Below are positions 1 through 8,748 of a stretch of 64,000 nucleotides of DNA, piece after piece. The position numbers and the translations under genes are program-made. The notes beneath the pieces are model-generated. The model ran no database searches. It was not told where the DNA came from and saw only the letters and a list, made by a program, of their open reading frames with translations. Numbering within the stretch: position 1 is the first letter of the stretch; each line of letters starts with the position of its first letter. The DNA is taken from positions 728,876 to 792,875 of the forward strand of contig JASFYI010000001.1 of NCBI GenBank assembly GCA_030055515.1, given 5' to 3'. Origin of the DNA: Methanolinea sp. (GTDB lineage: Archaea > Halobacteriota > Methanomicrobia > Methanomicrobiales > Methanospirillaceae).

Positions 1-867
1 GCGCACCGCGACGACCGGTTTTCCGCTCGCCATCGCCTCTACCGGCGTGATCCCGAAGTCCTCGTCGATCGCGGTGGTGAGGAATCCCTCGCACCGGGAG
101 TAGAGGTCGCGGATCTCCTCCTCCCCGAGGACGTGCTTCCAGATCACGTTCGGCGGAGCGTTCTCCACGACCCGCTCGAACCCCGGGTACACCCTCCCCA
201 CGACGACGAGGGTCTTTTCCGGCATGGACCGGAACGCCTCGACCTGGAGGTCTATCCTCTTCCACTTGTCCACCCTCCCGAGGGAGAGCCAATACCCCTC
301 GGAGGGCCTCCACGTGAACCGGTCGGCGTGGACGGGGGGGTAGAGGACGTGCGCGTCCCTCAGGTACACCTTCTGGATGCGGTTCCGGACGGTGTGGGAG
401 ATGGCAGCGATGTTCCTCACGTACTTCCAGACGAAGCGCCGGTCGAAATACCGCGCGGCCGCGAGTGCAGGGACGTACACCGCCCTCTCGGGGATGCTCT
501 TTCCCGCGAGGAAGTGGTAGTACATGTCGTAGAGTGCCCTGCGCGGCGTGAGCACGTAGTAGAGGTGGGGGACCGCGTGGACGAGGTAGCGGACTGCCAT
601 GTCGTCGATGCAGACGACGAAATCGTACTCGAGCGAGGCGGAGCGGAAGAGCCGCATTCCCTCGACCTGCCGGAACGGTTCCGCGGGGAGCCGGTGGCCG
701 AGGGAGCAGAACCGGACGCGCCTCCCCGGGTCGTAGAGAGAGACGACATCCTCCCTGTACGCCGGGACGACCACTTCGGCGTCCAGTGCACGGGCAAGGT
801 CGACGACCAGCCTCTCTGCCCCGCCCGGAACGGCGAACTCAGAGCCGGTGAGGATCCCTATCCGCAT
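1..867 (-). CDS. Glycosyltransferase family 4 (GT-B), 3' end cut by window edge
   Basis: Reading the minus strand from the ATG at 867 gives a protein starting MRIGILTGSEFAVPGGAERL, typical of the N-terminal Rossmann half of GT4 glycosyltransferases (Gly-Gly-Ala-Glu-Arg loop). The frame is open to base 1, so the C-terminus is missing. Near the edge it encodes EDFGITPVEAMASGKPVVAV, the EX7E donor-site motif of the family. GGAGGTGCC precedes the ATG. The start overlaps the 3' end of the upstream glycosyltransferase by 29 bases, so the two are probably co-translated. It would transfer a sugar from an NDP-sugar to a glycan or lipid acceptor in the cytosol or at the membrane; donor and acceptor cannot be read from sequence. 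Confidence 0.85.
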   Translation of the reverse strand, partial: MRIGILTGSEFAVPGGAERLVVDLARALDAEVVVPAYREDVVSLYDPGRRVRFCSLGHRLPAEPFRQVEGMRLFRSASLEYDFVVCIDDMAVRYLVHAVPHLYYVLTPRRALYDMYYHFLAGKSIPERAVYVPALAAARYFDRRFVWKYVRNIAAISHTVRNRIQKVYLRDAHVLYPPVHADRFTWRPSEGYWLSLGRVDKWKRIDLQVEAFRSMPEKTLVVVGRVYPGFERVVENAPPNVIWKHVLGEEEIRDLYSRCEGFLTTAIDEDFGITPVEAMASGKPVVAVR

Positions 868-2080
868 GGCACCTCCTCGCGCGTTCGCACAGATCCATCC
901 ACTTTTCCCCTACCGATTCCCACGCGAGTTCCGTGGGCGGTGGATACGTCTTCTTCTCCGGGAGGTGCTGGAGGATTTCTCCCTTCAGCTCTTCCACCGA
1001 TCCCGGGCTGACGAGGAAGGCACCCGGATAGGAGCCCATCCCCTCGGCGAGCCCGCCGACCCTCGTCGCGACCACCGGCAGCCCGTATGCCATCGCGATG
1101 TGCGCAACGCCGCTCTGGGATGCCCGGGTATACGGGAGGACGAGCATGTCCGCGGCCGAGAAGTAGAGGGGGACCTCCCTGTCGGGGACATACCTGTCCA
1201 CGACGGTGATCCTCTCGCGCCGGGGAGATTCCCGCACCCTCGCGAGGGATTCCCTGTCCTCCCACGCCTCCCCCACGATGAGCAGCCTCGTGTCCCGTGC
1301 CACGTCGTCGGGGAGTTCCTCGAACGCGCGGACGAGGTATTTCACGCCCTTGTAGGGGCGGAGGAGCCCGAAGAAGAGGATCACGTTCTCCTCTGCGATT
1401 CCGAGGCTTTCCCTTGCCTTTTCCTTGTCCACGCGGGGGTACTGGTCGTAGAGGGGATGCGGGATCACGGTGATCCTCTCCCGCCGGACACCGTAGGAGG
1501 CCGCGACGAGGTCCCTGTCCGCGTCCGAGTGGACGACGAAGTGCGTGGCACGCACCCGGACGATCCTGCCCAGGAACCGCGCGTACATCCTCGCGGGGAG
1601 GAGGGACTGCTCGAGGGGGTCGACCACCTCGTGGTACTCGACGATGACCGGGACTCGCCGCGGGAGGAGGCACAGGATCGCGACGTACATGTGTGCAACG
1701 CTCGACGTCCACCACTGGAGGATCACGACGTCGGCTTCCCGCGCGATGGTTGCTGCCTTTATCCACGTGAACGGGTTGTACCAGTCGAGCAGCTCTGCCG
1801 CGTCCACGCCGCCCTCGAATGCCACGGAGCAGAGGTCCTCCCCCACGCGCCTCCAGCCCGGGAACAACCTCCTCGGCAGCATGTGCCGGAAAAGGACTGC
1901 CCTGACGCGGAAATGGCGGGAGAGGGCGTTTGCGAGGCGGACCGTGTAGTAGCTTATGCCGGAGAGGAACCTGCTCGACGGCCCGACGACGACGATGGTG
2001 GGGGGTCCGCCCGTTGCGCATGTCCTCCCACGTGTCACAGCATTCACGCGGGAAGAGGGGACCGAGCGCGTTGCACGCAC
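839..2080 (-). CDS. Glycosyltransferase family 4
   Basis: 413 residues in a GT-B layout: an N-terminal half with VVGPSSRFLSGISYYTVRLA (about residues 31-50) and a C-terminal half with LFFGLLRPYKGVKYLVRAFE. The usual EX7E donor motif is altered: the corresponding stretch reads QSGVAHIAMAYGLPVVATRV, without the first Glu, so activity or donor may differ. The start lies 6 bases after glmS; the first 25 or so residues look unlike the family and a later GTG start is possible. Position downstream of glmS, glmM and glmU-like genes suggests use of an amino-sugar nucleotide, which is inference. Confidence 0.82.
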   Translation of the reverse strand: MRATRSVPSSRVNAVTRGRTCATGGPPTIVVVGPSSRFLSGISYYTVRLANALSRHFRVRAVLFRHMLPRRLFPGWRRVGEDLCSVAFEGGVDAAELLDWYNPFTWIKAATIAREADVVILQWWTSSVAHMYVAILCLLPRRVPVIVEYHEVVDPLEQSLLPARMYARFLGRIVRVRATHFVVHSDADRDLVAASYGVRRERITVIPHPLYDQYPRVDKEKARESLGIAEENVILFFGLLRPYKGVKYLVRAFEELPDDVARDTRLLIVGEAWEDRESLARVRESPRRERITVVDRYVPDREVPLYFSAADMLVLPYTRASQSGVAHIAMAYGLPVVATRVGGLAEGMGSYPGAFLVSPGSVEELKGEILQHLPEKKTYPPPTELAWESVGEKWMDLCERARRCHADRDPHRL

Positions 2081-2086
2081 CGTTCG

Positions 2087-3832
2087 TCACTCCACGGTCA
2101 CGCTCTTCGCGAGGTTCCTCGGCTGGTCGATTTCCCGTCCCAGTGCCTCCGCGGTCCTGAAGGCGAGGAGCTGGAGGATGACCGTGCTGGCGAGGATATG
2201 GGAGACTGTATCCCCGCGGGGGAGGGGCACGAGCACGTCTGCGACCTCTGCGAGGTCCGGGGAGCTCCCGTCGCCGACGACGACGAGCGGTGCACCCCTC
2301 GCCCTCATCTCCCTCGCGTTGGAGAGCATCGGGGTGAACGTCTCCCCCGGCGGGCAGAGTGCGACGACAGGGACCTCCGCCGAGAGGAGGGCGAACGGCC
2401 CGTGCTTTATCTCGCCGGCCGCGTAGCCCTCCGCGTGGATGTACGAGATCTCCTTCATCTTGAGTGCCCCCTCGAGCGCGAGGGGGAAGAACGGTCCCCT
2501 CCCTACGAAGAATATCGAGGGTGCATTCCTGCATACCTCCACGGCGGGAGAGAGATCCTGGAGGAGCGCGTCCTCGATTGCCGTGTGCCCGGAGAGGATC
2601 GATTGCCGCAGGATTCCCCCGCACAGGTGGTCCGCGAGGGAGAGGAGGACAGCGACCTCCGCGGTGAACGACTTCGTCGCGGCGACGCTGATCTCCGGAC
2701 CCGCCCGCATGTAGAGGGTGTGGTCTGCGATCCGCGTCGCGCTGCTCCCGAGGACGTTGGTCACCGCGAGCGTCGGGTGGTTGCGCATCCTCGCCCTCTT
2801 CAGCGCGGCGAGCGTGTCCGCCGTCTCCCCCGACTGCGTCACCGCCACCACGAGGTCGTCGGGGGGTGGCGACCGGTACCGGAACTCCGAGGCGATCTCC
2901 GCACGGACGGGGATGCCGGCGTATCCCTCGACGAGGTACTGGCAGAGGAGGCAGGCATGGTACGACGTCCCGCACGCGACGAACGTGATCCCGGTGACGC
3001 CATCGAGGATCTCCCCGAGGTCCGCGGAGAGGACCGAGCGCGCGGTGGCCGCGAAGACCGACGGCTGCTCGAATATCTCCTTGAGCATGTAGTGCGAGAA
3101 ACCCCCGAGCGTCACCTCCTCGGCGGACCAGTCCACGACCTGGACCGATCTTTCGACCTTCCCGGTCCCGTTCCACACGACGGGGCCGGAAGGGTGGATC
3201 GCGGCGACGTCCCCGTCCTCGAGGAAGATGACCCTGTCGGTGTGACCGAGGAGGGCCGTCACGTCCGATGCGGCGACGCACGCGCGGTCGGCAAGGCCAA
3301 TGACGAGCGGGCTCCCGTTCCTCGCCGCGACGATCCCCCCGTAACCATCCGCGACCACGAGGATTGCGTAGCTCCCTTCCAGCCTCGGGAGGACTGCCCT
3401 CACCGCGGCCGGCAGGTCCCCTCCCCGGTACTCCTCCTCGACGAGGTGCACGATCACCTCGGTATCTGTCTCGGACCGGAAGACGTGCCCCCTCCCCTCG
3501 AGTTCCCGCCGGAGCGACGCGTGGTTCTCGATGATGCCGTTGTGCACGAGGGCTATCTTCCCGCGGCAGTCCGTGTGGGGGTGTGCATTCCGGTCGCTCG
3601 GTTCCCCGTGGGTCGCCCAGCGCGTGTGACCTATCGCGGTCCTGCCCTTCTGCCGCGTGACCGGGGGTCGCTCCCGGGATATCTTCCCCTTCTTCTTCCA
3701 GACCCAGATGCCGTTGTCATCGAGGACCGCGAGTCCGAACGAGTCATACCCCCTGTACTCGAGCCGCCGCAGCCCCTCGATGACGAGGGGGGCAGCCCTC
3801 TTCTCCCCGGTGTACCCGAATATCCCGCACAC
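2087..3832 (-). CDS. glmS: Glutamine-fructose-6-phosphate aminotransferase (isomerizing)
   Basis: Makes glucosamine-6-phosphate from fructose-6-phosphate and glutamine, the entry step of UDP-GlcNAc synthesis. The 581-residue protein starts MCGIFGYTG, giving the catalytic N-terminal Cys2 of class II glutamine amidotransferases; TRWATHGEPSDRNAHPH is the glutamine-binding loop. Two SIS sugar-isomerase domains fill the C-terminal half (VTQSGETADTLAAL near residue 325; EGALKMKEISYIHAEGY). The ending NLAKSVTVE is the canonical GlmS tail. Length is normal for the family. It sits 2 bases from the preceding nucleotidyltransferase gene in a UDP-GlcNAc operon. Confidence 0.96.
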   Translation of the reverse strand: MCGIFGYTGEKRAAPLVIEGLRRLEYRGYDSFGLAVLDDNGIWVWKKKGKISRERPPVTRQKGRTAIGHTRWATHGEPSDRNAHPHTDCRGKIALVHNGIIENHASLRRELEGRGHVFRSETDTEVIVHLVEEEYRGGDLPAAVRAVLPRLEGSYAILVVADGYGGIVAARNGSPLVIGLADRACVAASDVTALLGHTDRVIFLEDGDVAAIHPSGPVVWNGTGKVERSVQVVDWSAEEVTLGGFSHYMLKEIFEQPSVFAATARSVLSADLGEILDGVTGITFVACGTSYHACLLCQYLVEGYAGIPVRAEIASEFRYRSPPPDDLVVAVTQSGETADTLAALKRARMRNHPTLAVTNVLGSSATRIADHTLYMRAGPEISVAATKSFTAEVAVLLSLADHLCGGILRQSILSGHTAIEDALLQDLSPAVEVCRNAPSIFFVGRGPFFPLALEGALKMKEISYIHAEGYAAGEIKHGPFALLSAEVPVVALCPPGETFTPMLSNAREMRARGAPLVVVGDGSSPDLAEVADVLVPLPRGDTVSHILASTVILQLLAFRTAEALGREIDQPRNLAKSVTVE

Positions 3833-3834
3833 CC

Positions 3835-4992
3835 CTACACCACCGTGCTCCCGTCATCGAATGCGACCGTGGACGATACCTCCTTCCCGCCCCTCACCGT
3901 CGCGCCGTTGCCCACGATGGCAGCGCGCAGGATCGAGAACGGGCCGATCCTCGCTTTCTCCCCTGTGACCGCCCCGAACCTCCCCCTCGCCTGTTCGTCC
4001 CCGATCTCGAGGAGCGGTGCGTCCGGGACCGTGCTCACGTGGTCTTCGAGGCGGCAACCCTCGCCGATGACCGATTCCCTGACGAGGGAGTGGGGCCCGA
4101 TGACCGCGTCGTCGAAGACGATGCTGTCCGCTACGAGCGAGAACGGGCCGACCTGCACTCGGTCCCCGATGCTCACGTGGGGCATGATGCAGGCGTGCGG
4201 GCCGATCTCGCAGTCCGATCCTATGACGGCGGGACCCACGATCGTGCACCCCGGGTGGATCCGTGTCCCGGCACCGACGCGGACGTTCCCCTGGAGGACC
4301 GAGCCCGCCGCGATCTCCCCCGCCTTCTCCGCGCGGCCCTTCCCGACGAGGAGGCGGTTCATCGGGAGGAGGTCCCAGGGGTAGACCGCGTCCTGCCAGT
4401 CGACGGCGCGGATGGCCTTGATCTTCCCCCCGGCCGCGATGAATGCCGCGACCGCGTCGGTGAGGTCTGGGGTATCCATGTAATCGAAGATGCCGGGATC
4501 GAACGAGAATATGCCGGTCGAGATGGTGAAGCTGGGTGCCTGCCGCGGTTTCTCGACGATCCGGGTCACGAGTCCCCTCCTCACCTCCACGACGCCGAAG
4601 TTGGAGGGGTAGGGGTGGTCCTTCACGAGGACCGCGTTTTTCGTGCCCACGATGCGCGCGATGGAGGCACCGTCGATGTAGTTGTCGCCCGGGAGGACGA
4701 GGAACGGCCCCGTGATGTGTTCCCTTGCCTGCAGGAGCGCGTGGGCCGTCCCTATCTGCCTCTCCTGTACGACGATCCTGACCGGGTACCCGGCTTTCCC
4801 GAGGTGGCTCGTCACCTTCTCCCTGCGGTACCCCACGACCACCGTGATGTCGCGGATGCCGCACGAGAGGAGCGCCTCCACCACGTAGTCGATGATGGGC
4901 ACGTTTCCGACCGGGATGAGGGCCTTTGGGCGGCTCCGCGTGAGTGGCCGGAGCCTCCTCCCCTCGCCCGCCGCGAGTATGACTGCCTGCAT
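3835..4992 (-). CDS. Sugar-phosphate nucleotidyltransferase with left-handed beta-helix tail (GlmU-like paralogue)
   Basis: 385 residues. The N-terminal nucleotidyltransferase domain begins MQAVILAAGEGRRLRPLT with signature GxGxRxxPLT and the later Lys in RPKALIPV. From about residue 235 there are hexapeptide repeats (VRVGAGTRIHPGCTIVGPAV) forming a left-handed beta-helix, as in archaeal bifunctional GlmU/RmlA-type enzymes. A second gene of the same architecture lies directly upstream; the two are paralogues. This copy lacks the basic TKRKKHG loop of the other copy's acetyltransferase part, so it may be a pure nucleotidyltransferase for another sugar, or a partner subunit. Exact substrate is unresolved. 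Confidence 0.85.
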   Translation of the reverse strand: MQAVILAAGEGRRLRPLTRSRPKALIPVGNVPIIDYVVEALLSCGIRDITVVVGYRREKVTSHLGKAGYPVRIVVQERQIGTAHALLQAREHITGPFLVLPGDNYIDGASIARIVGTKNAVLVKDHPYPSNFGVVEVRRGLVTRIVEKPRQAPSFTISTGIFSFDPGIFDYMDTPDLTDAVAAFIAAGGKIKAIRAVDWQDAVYPWDLLPMNRLLVGKGRAEKAGEIAAGSVLQGNVRVGAGTRIHPGCTIVGPAVIGSDCEIGPHACIMPHVSIGDRVQVGPFSLVADSIVFDDAVIGPHSLVRESVIGEGCRLEDHVSTVPDAPLLEIGDEQARGRFGAVTGEKARIGPFSILRAAIVGNGATVRGGKEVSSTVAFDDGSTVV

Positions 4993-5000
4993 GCCTGCAC

Positions 5001-6200
5001 CTACCTTATCCTTGTCCCCGGCGCGATATACCCCTCGACGAGGCAGTGCGGGCCGATGGATGCACCCGTTCCTATCACCGTCCCCACGTTGAGGGAGCAG
5101 TTGATGCCGATCATCACGTTGTCCCCGATGATCGCACCGTGTTTCTTCCTCTTCGTGGGGATGCCGCCGACCCGGACCTCCGCGCGGTCGTGCCGGAGGT
5201 TTGCGACCTTCGTCCCCGCGCCGATGTTGCAGCCGCTCCCGACGACCGAGTCACCGAGGTAGTTGAAGTGCGGGAGGTTCGTCCCCGGAAGGATGATCGA
5301 GTTCTTCACCTCGGTCGCGTGGCCGACGTGGCACCCGTCGCCTATGGCCGTCGCCCCGCGGATGTACGCGTGGGGGCCGATCCTGCAATCCCTCCCGACG
5401 ATGCACGGTCCCTCGATGCACGTGCCCGCCCTGACGATGGTCCCTTCCCCCACGATGACCGCGCCGTGGAGGATCACGCCCTCCTCCAGTGTGCCCCTGA
5501 CCGAGCGGGAGATTCCCCCCATCATCCTCTCGTTCGCCGAAAGGAGGTCCCAGGGGTAGCCCACGTCGAGCCACGAGTCCACCCTCTCTGCCCGGAGTGC
5601 CCGCGCCGCGATGTACCCGGAGAGTGCGTCCGTGAGCTCACGCTCGCCCCGCGGCGAGACCCCGACGCCCTCGAGGACGGAGAATATATCGTCGTCGAAG
5701 TGGTAGATGCCGGCGTTCACGAGGTTCCCCGCGGGGCGGGGAGACTTCTCCTCGAGGCGCGCGACGCGGTCCCCCTCGAGCACGACGGCCCCGTAGTCCT
5801 CCGGGTGGTCCGAGGGGGCAACGCCGAGGCACGGCGGGTCGGACGCCGCGACCCGAGATATGTCCTCGTGGGAGAGGACCATGTCGCCGTTCATCAGGAG
5901 GAAATCGCCACTCACCCACTCGCGGGCGGTCTCGAGGGCGTCCGCCGTGCCCCGCTGGTGCCGCTGGACCGCGTACTCGATGCGGACGCCGAGGTCCCTC
6001 CCGTCCCCGAAGTGCTCCCGGACCGCCTCCTCCATGTACCCCACGACGAGGAGGACCTCGGATATCCCGGCGTCGCGCGCGGCGCGCACGAGGTGCTCGA
6101 GCATGGGGCGGTTCGCGAGCGGGAGCATGACCTTCGGGCGGGTGGCCGTGAGCGGCCGCATCCTCTTGCCCTCCCCCGCGGCGAGGATGACGCACTGCAT
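5001..6200 (-). CDS. glmU: Bifunctional GlcN-1-P acetyltransferase / UDP-GlcNAc pyrophosphorylase (GlmU-like)
   Basis: The ATG at 6200 begins MQCVILAAGEGKRMRPLT, the nucleotidyltransferase signature, giving 399 residues. The C-terminal half is a hexapeptide beta-helix with VGHATEVKNSIILPGTNLPH, NYLGDSVVGSGCNIGAGTKV and GIPTKRKKHGAIIGDNVMIG, which closely follow the acetyltransferase active-site region of archaeal and bacterial GlmU. It should acetylate GlcN-1-P and then form UDP-GlcNAc. It lies between glmM (14 bases away) and a paralogue (8 bases away), so glmM, this gene, its paralogue and glmS form one pathway operon. Which of the two paralogues is the main GlmU is inferred from the motif match. 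Confidence 0.88.
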   Translation of the reverse strand: MQCVILAAGEGKRMRPLTATRPKVMLPLANRPMLEHLVRAARDAGISEVLLVVGYMEEAVREHFGDGRDLGVRIEYAVQRHQRGTADALETAREWVSGDFLLMNGDMVLSHEDISRVAASDPPCLGVAPSDHPEDYGAVVLEGDRVARLEEKSPRPAGNLVNAGIYHFDDDIFSVLEGVGVSPRGERELTDALSGYIAARALRAERVDSWLDVGYPWDLLSANERMMGGISRSVRGTLEEGVILHGAVIVGEGTIVRAGTCIEGPCIVGRDCRIGPHAYIRGATAIGDGCHVGHATEVKNSIILPGTNLPHFNYLGDSVVGSGCNIGAGTKVANLRHDRAEVRVGGIPTKRKKHGAIIGDNVMIGINCSLNVGTVIGTGASIGPHCLVEGYIAPGTRIR

Positions 6201-6214
6201 GCGGTGTACCTCTC

Positions 6215-7516
6215 TCACTCCCCGGATATCTCCCTTTTTTTCCTCACCACGCGCTCGAGGCCCTCCTCGAGGAGGGACCTCGCGGCCTCCCGCGTCTTTC
6301 CCTCTGCCGTGACCCTCACCTTCGGCTCTGTCCCCGAGGCCCTGACGAGGTACCAACCTTCGTCCCTCTCGACCCTGATCCCGTCCGTGGGGACCGCGGC
6401 GCCGAGCGCCCGCACCACGTCCCCCGCCCGCGTGCAGGGGACGGATTCCCGGAGGATGGGGTAACGGGGGAGCGCGTCGACCTCCGCCGCGACGTCCCAC
6501 TCGGATACCATCTGGCAGAAGAGGGCCGCCGCGTAAGGGCCGTCGGGGCAGAGGGAGTGCCGGGGGAAGATCCACGCCCCGGAGGGCTCCCCGCCGAACT
6601 CCCCCCCGGCGAGGAGTGCCTCGGAGACGTAGCTGTCCCCGACCGGTGTCCGCACCACCTCCGCGCACTCCTCGACGACCATGCTCGCGTCCACCGTCGT
6701 GACCACTCGGCGGGCCCCGAGGTACCTCGCGAAGAGGACGAGCAGGGAATCGCCGGGGATGATCCTCCCCCTCCTGTCCCACGCAACCATCCTGTCGGCG
6801 TCACCGTCGTGGGCGATCGCCCCGTCGGCGCCCCACCGGCGGACGAGCGCGCCGATGTAGGGGAGTGCCTCCCCGGATGGCTCGGAGGGCCGCGGGAACC
6901 GCCCCGTGGGAGTGCAGTTGATCGCGCGGACCTCTGCCCCTATCCCTTTGAGGATCGCGGGGCTCGCGACCGACCCGGCGCCACCGCCGCAGTCGAGGAC
7001 CACCCGCACGCTCCTCCCGCACTCCACCTCGTCCACGATCTTCCCCACGTAGCCCGGGAGGATGTCTGCCCTCGCTACCCGCCCGAACCGGGAGGAGATG
7101 CTCCCGGGTCCCTGCAACGATGCTTCCGCGAGGCGTTCCCCGATCTCGTCCTGCCGCGACCGCGGGAGTGCCGCGCCTCCGGGCAAAAAGACCTTCAGCC
7201 CGTTGTACTCGGGGGGATTGTGGGACGCCGTCACCATGCAGCCAACGGTCCCCCCTTGCACGGAATACCCGACGGCAGGCGTGGGGACGATGCCCGCGGA
7301 CGCGACGCGCGCGCCCCGGGAGAGTACCCCCGCCGCGAGCGCGTGCGCGAGGGCGGGCGAGGTCGTCCGCGTGTCGTGTCCCACGAGGACCGTCCCCGCC
7401 TCCCCGCCGAGCACGCCCCCGAGGGCGAGGGCACACGCGACGAGGTCGCGGCCGAAGACCGCGCGGATGCCCGACGAGCCAAACTCCATCGCGGAACGGT
7501 CGGAACGGGGGTACAT
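6215..7516 (-). CDS. glmM: Phosphoglucosamine mutase / phosphohexomutase
   Basis: Interconverts glucosamine-6-phosphate and glucosamine-1-phosphate. 433 residues from the ATG at 7516. The phosphoserine loop reads TASHNPPEYNGLKVF, the metal-binding loop reads HDGDADRMVAWD, the sugar loop GEFGGEPSGAWIF and the phosphate loop VRASGTEPKVRVTAE; all four alpha-D-phosphohexomutase signatures are present. The start is 5 bases after the preceding stop. Archaeal members can act on both glucosamine and mannose phosphates; the neighbouring glmU and glmS favour glucosamine. Confidence 0.94.
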   Translation of the reverse strand: MYPRSDRSAMEFGSSGIRAVFGRDLVACALALGGVLGGEAGTVLVGHDTRTTSPALAHALAAGVLSRGARVASAGIVPTPAVGYSVQGGTVGCMVTASHNPPEYNGLKVFLPGGAALPRSRQDEIGERLAEASLQGPGSISSRFGRVARADILPGYVGKIVDEVECGRSVRVVLDCGGGAGSVASPAILKGIGAEVRAINCTPTGRFPRPSEPSGEALPYIGALVRRWGADGAIAHDGDADRMVAWDRRGRIIPGDSLLVLFARYLGARRVVTTVDASMVVEECAEVVRTPVGDSYVSEALLAGGEFGGEPSGAWIFPRHSLCPDGPYAAALFCQMVSEWDVAAEVDALPRYPILRESVPCTRAGDVVRALGAAVPTDGIRVERDEGWYLVRASGTEPKVRVTAEGKTREAARSLLEEGLERVVRKKREISGE

Positions 7517-7521
7517 GGGTC

Positions 7522-8130
7522 CTATCCCTTCCCGTAGGGGCACCAGTGCGGGAGGTTCTCGAGGCTCGCGACGCCGGCGGTGGACGGTCCCACGAGGAGG
7601 ACCCTTCCCGCGCCACCCTCGCCAGCGAGCCGCGCGAACTCCTCCGAGATGAGTCCTTCCCCGTTGACGAGGACTATCTCCCCTTCGCCGGCAACGTCCG
7701 CGCGGCGCGGGAACGCGGCGAGTGTGGGGGGCGGGACGTGGAGGCCGCCTGCTTTTCTCCCGCCCACGTGCGCGACGAGTTCTGCCATGCACGCCGCGTG
7801 GCAACGGGGGTCGCAGGACCGCCCCACCCGGGAGATGCAGAGGAACCTCGCCACCACGTTGAGGATGGCACAGGCGGCGGCCCTGTGGGCCGGTTTCTCG
7901 AGTGCCGCCGGGAAGAGGAAGGAGAGGCGCGTTGTCGCCCGCGTCGGCTCGAAGGTCACGAACTCCGCGACCCTCCCCCCGAACGCGGCCTCCATGCAGG
8001 CACCCTTCTCGAACTGGCAGACTCTCCTGTCCGGGTTGACGGAGAGGACGATGTTCCCGTCCTCGTACCCGCACCCGCGGACGATCTCCTCGAGTCTCCG
8101 CACCGCGTCCTTCACGATGTCTCTCGTCAT
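7522..8130 (-). CDS. Conserved Cys-rich protein of unknown function
   Basis: 202 residues from the ATG at 8130 (MTRDIVKDAVRRL), whose ATGA overlaps the stop of the upstream cyclase gene, which decides the start. No family recognised. Visible features: an early pair of cysteines (RRVCQFEKGAC), a cluster CDPRCHAAC near the middle that could bind a metal or Fe-S cluster, and a Gly-rich strand RVLLVGPSTAG close to the C-terminus followed by LPHWCPYG. No signal peptide or membrane segment. Translationally coupled to the cyclase and 5 bases from glmM, so co-expressed with the UDP-GlcNAc genes, but no role can be assigned. Confidence 0.75.
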   Translation of the reverse strand: MTRDIVKDAVRRLEEIVRGCGYEDGNIVLSVNPDRRVCQFEKGACMEAAFGGRVAEFVTFEPTRATTRLSFLFPAALEKPAHRAAACAILNVVARFLCISRVGRSCDPRCHAACMAELVAHVGGRKAGGLHVPPPTLAAFPRRADVAGEGEIVLVNGEGLISEEFARLAGEGGAGRVLLVGPSTAGVASLENLPHWCPYGKG

Positions 8131-8735
8131 CCCGCCTCCCAAGCGTCCCGCAGGATCACCCTGCACGGGGAGCCGTCGAGCCCCGGGAGCCGCAGGGGGA
8201 GCGCGGCCATCCAGTACTCCCCGGGACGGACGCTCGAGAGGTCAAGGAACTCGATGACGGCAACCCCGCGCGAGAGGAGCGCCCGGTGAACCGTCCCGTC
8301 CCCGGAGTATGGCTCGATGGAGGGGGAGTCGATCCCGATGCACCTTGCGCCTGCATCGGCGAGCGCGCGGGCGCACGCGGGCGAGAGCCCCGGGTAATCC
8401 TCGCGGAACCCTTCTTCCCCCGAGTACCATGTCCGGAGGAGGAGCCTCTCCCCGGTCGCGCCACCGAGGTCGCGTGCCTCGATCAGGGACCCCGACCCCC
8501 CGACGCTGACCACGCGGCACTCCCCGATGAGCGCCCCCGGATCGATCCCGTCCACGCCCGGTGCCCCCCTGATGTAGTGCGAGGGGGCGTCGACGTGGGT
8601 GCCGCTGTGCGTGGAGAGGCGCATCGCCGTGAGGACGTAGGATCCCCTGTCCTGCGGGTGGAACGAGGGCTCGATGTCCCCGGGGTAGATCGCGATCCCC
8701 TCCCGCAGCGGGCGCGTGACGTCGTACCAGGCCAT
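8127..8735 (-). CDS. Cyclase / kynurenine-formamidase-like metal hydrolase
   Basis: 202 residues. STHSGTHVDAPSHYI (about residues 41-55) is the metal-binding HxGTHxDxPxH motif of the cyclase family (PF04199), with an upstream partner YPGD and the later GIDSPSIE. Members hydrolyse amides or cyclise substrates using a divalent metal. No tryptophan-degradation genes are nearby, so true kynurenine formamidase activity is doubtful. The stop overlaps the start of the next gene by 4 bases. Upstream gap to pcm is 13 bases, so it belongs to the same long minus-strand operon. Confidence 0.85.
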   Translation of the reverse strand: MAWYDVTRPLREGIAIYPGDIEPSFHPQDRGSYVLTAMRLSTHSGTHVDAPSHYIRGAPGVDGIDPGALIGECRVVSVGGSGSLIEARDLGGATGERLLLRTWYSGEEGFREDYPGLSPACARALADAGARCIGIDSPSIEPYSGDGTVHRALLSRGVAVIEFLDLSSVRPGEYWMAALPLRLPGLDGSPCRVILRDAWEAG

Positions 8736-8748
8736 CCGGAAAGACCCC

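Noticed and set aside
848..4384. A 1178-codon open frame on the plus strand
   Set aside because: It lies opposite glmS and neighbours, is rich in Arg/Pro/Glu/Asp with no domain, and exists because GC-rich coding DNA rarely has stops in the antisense frames.
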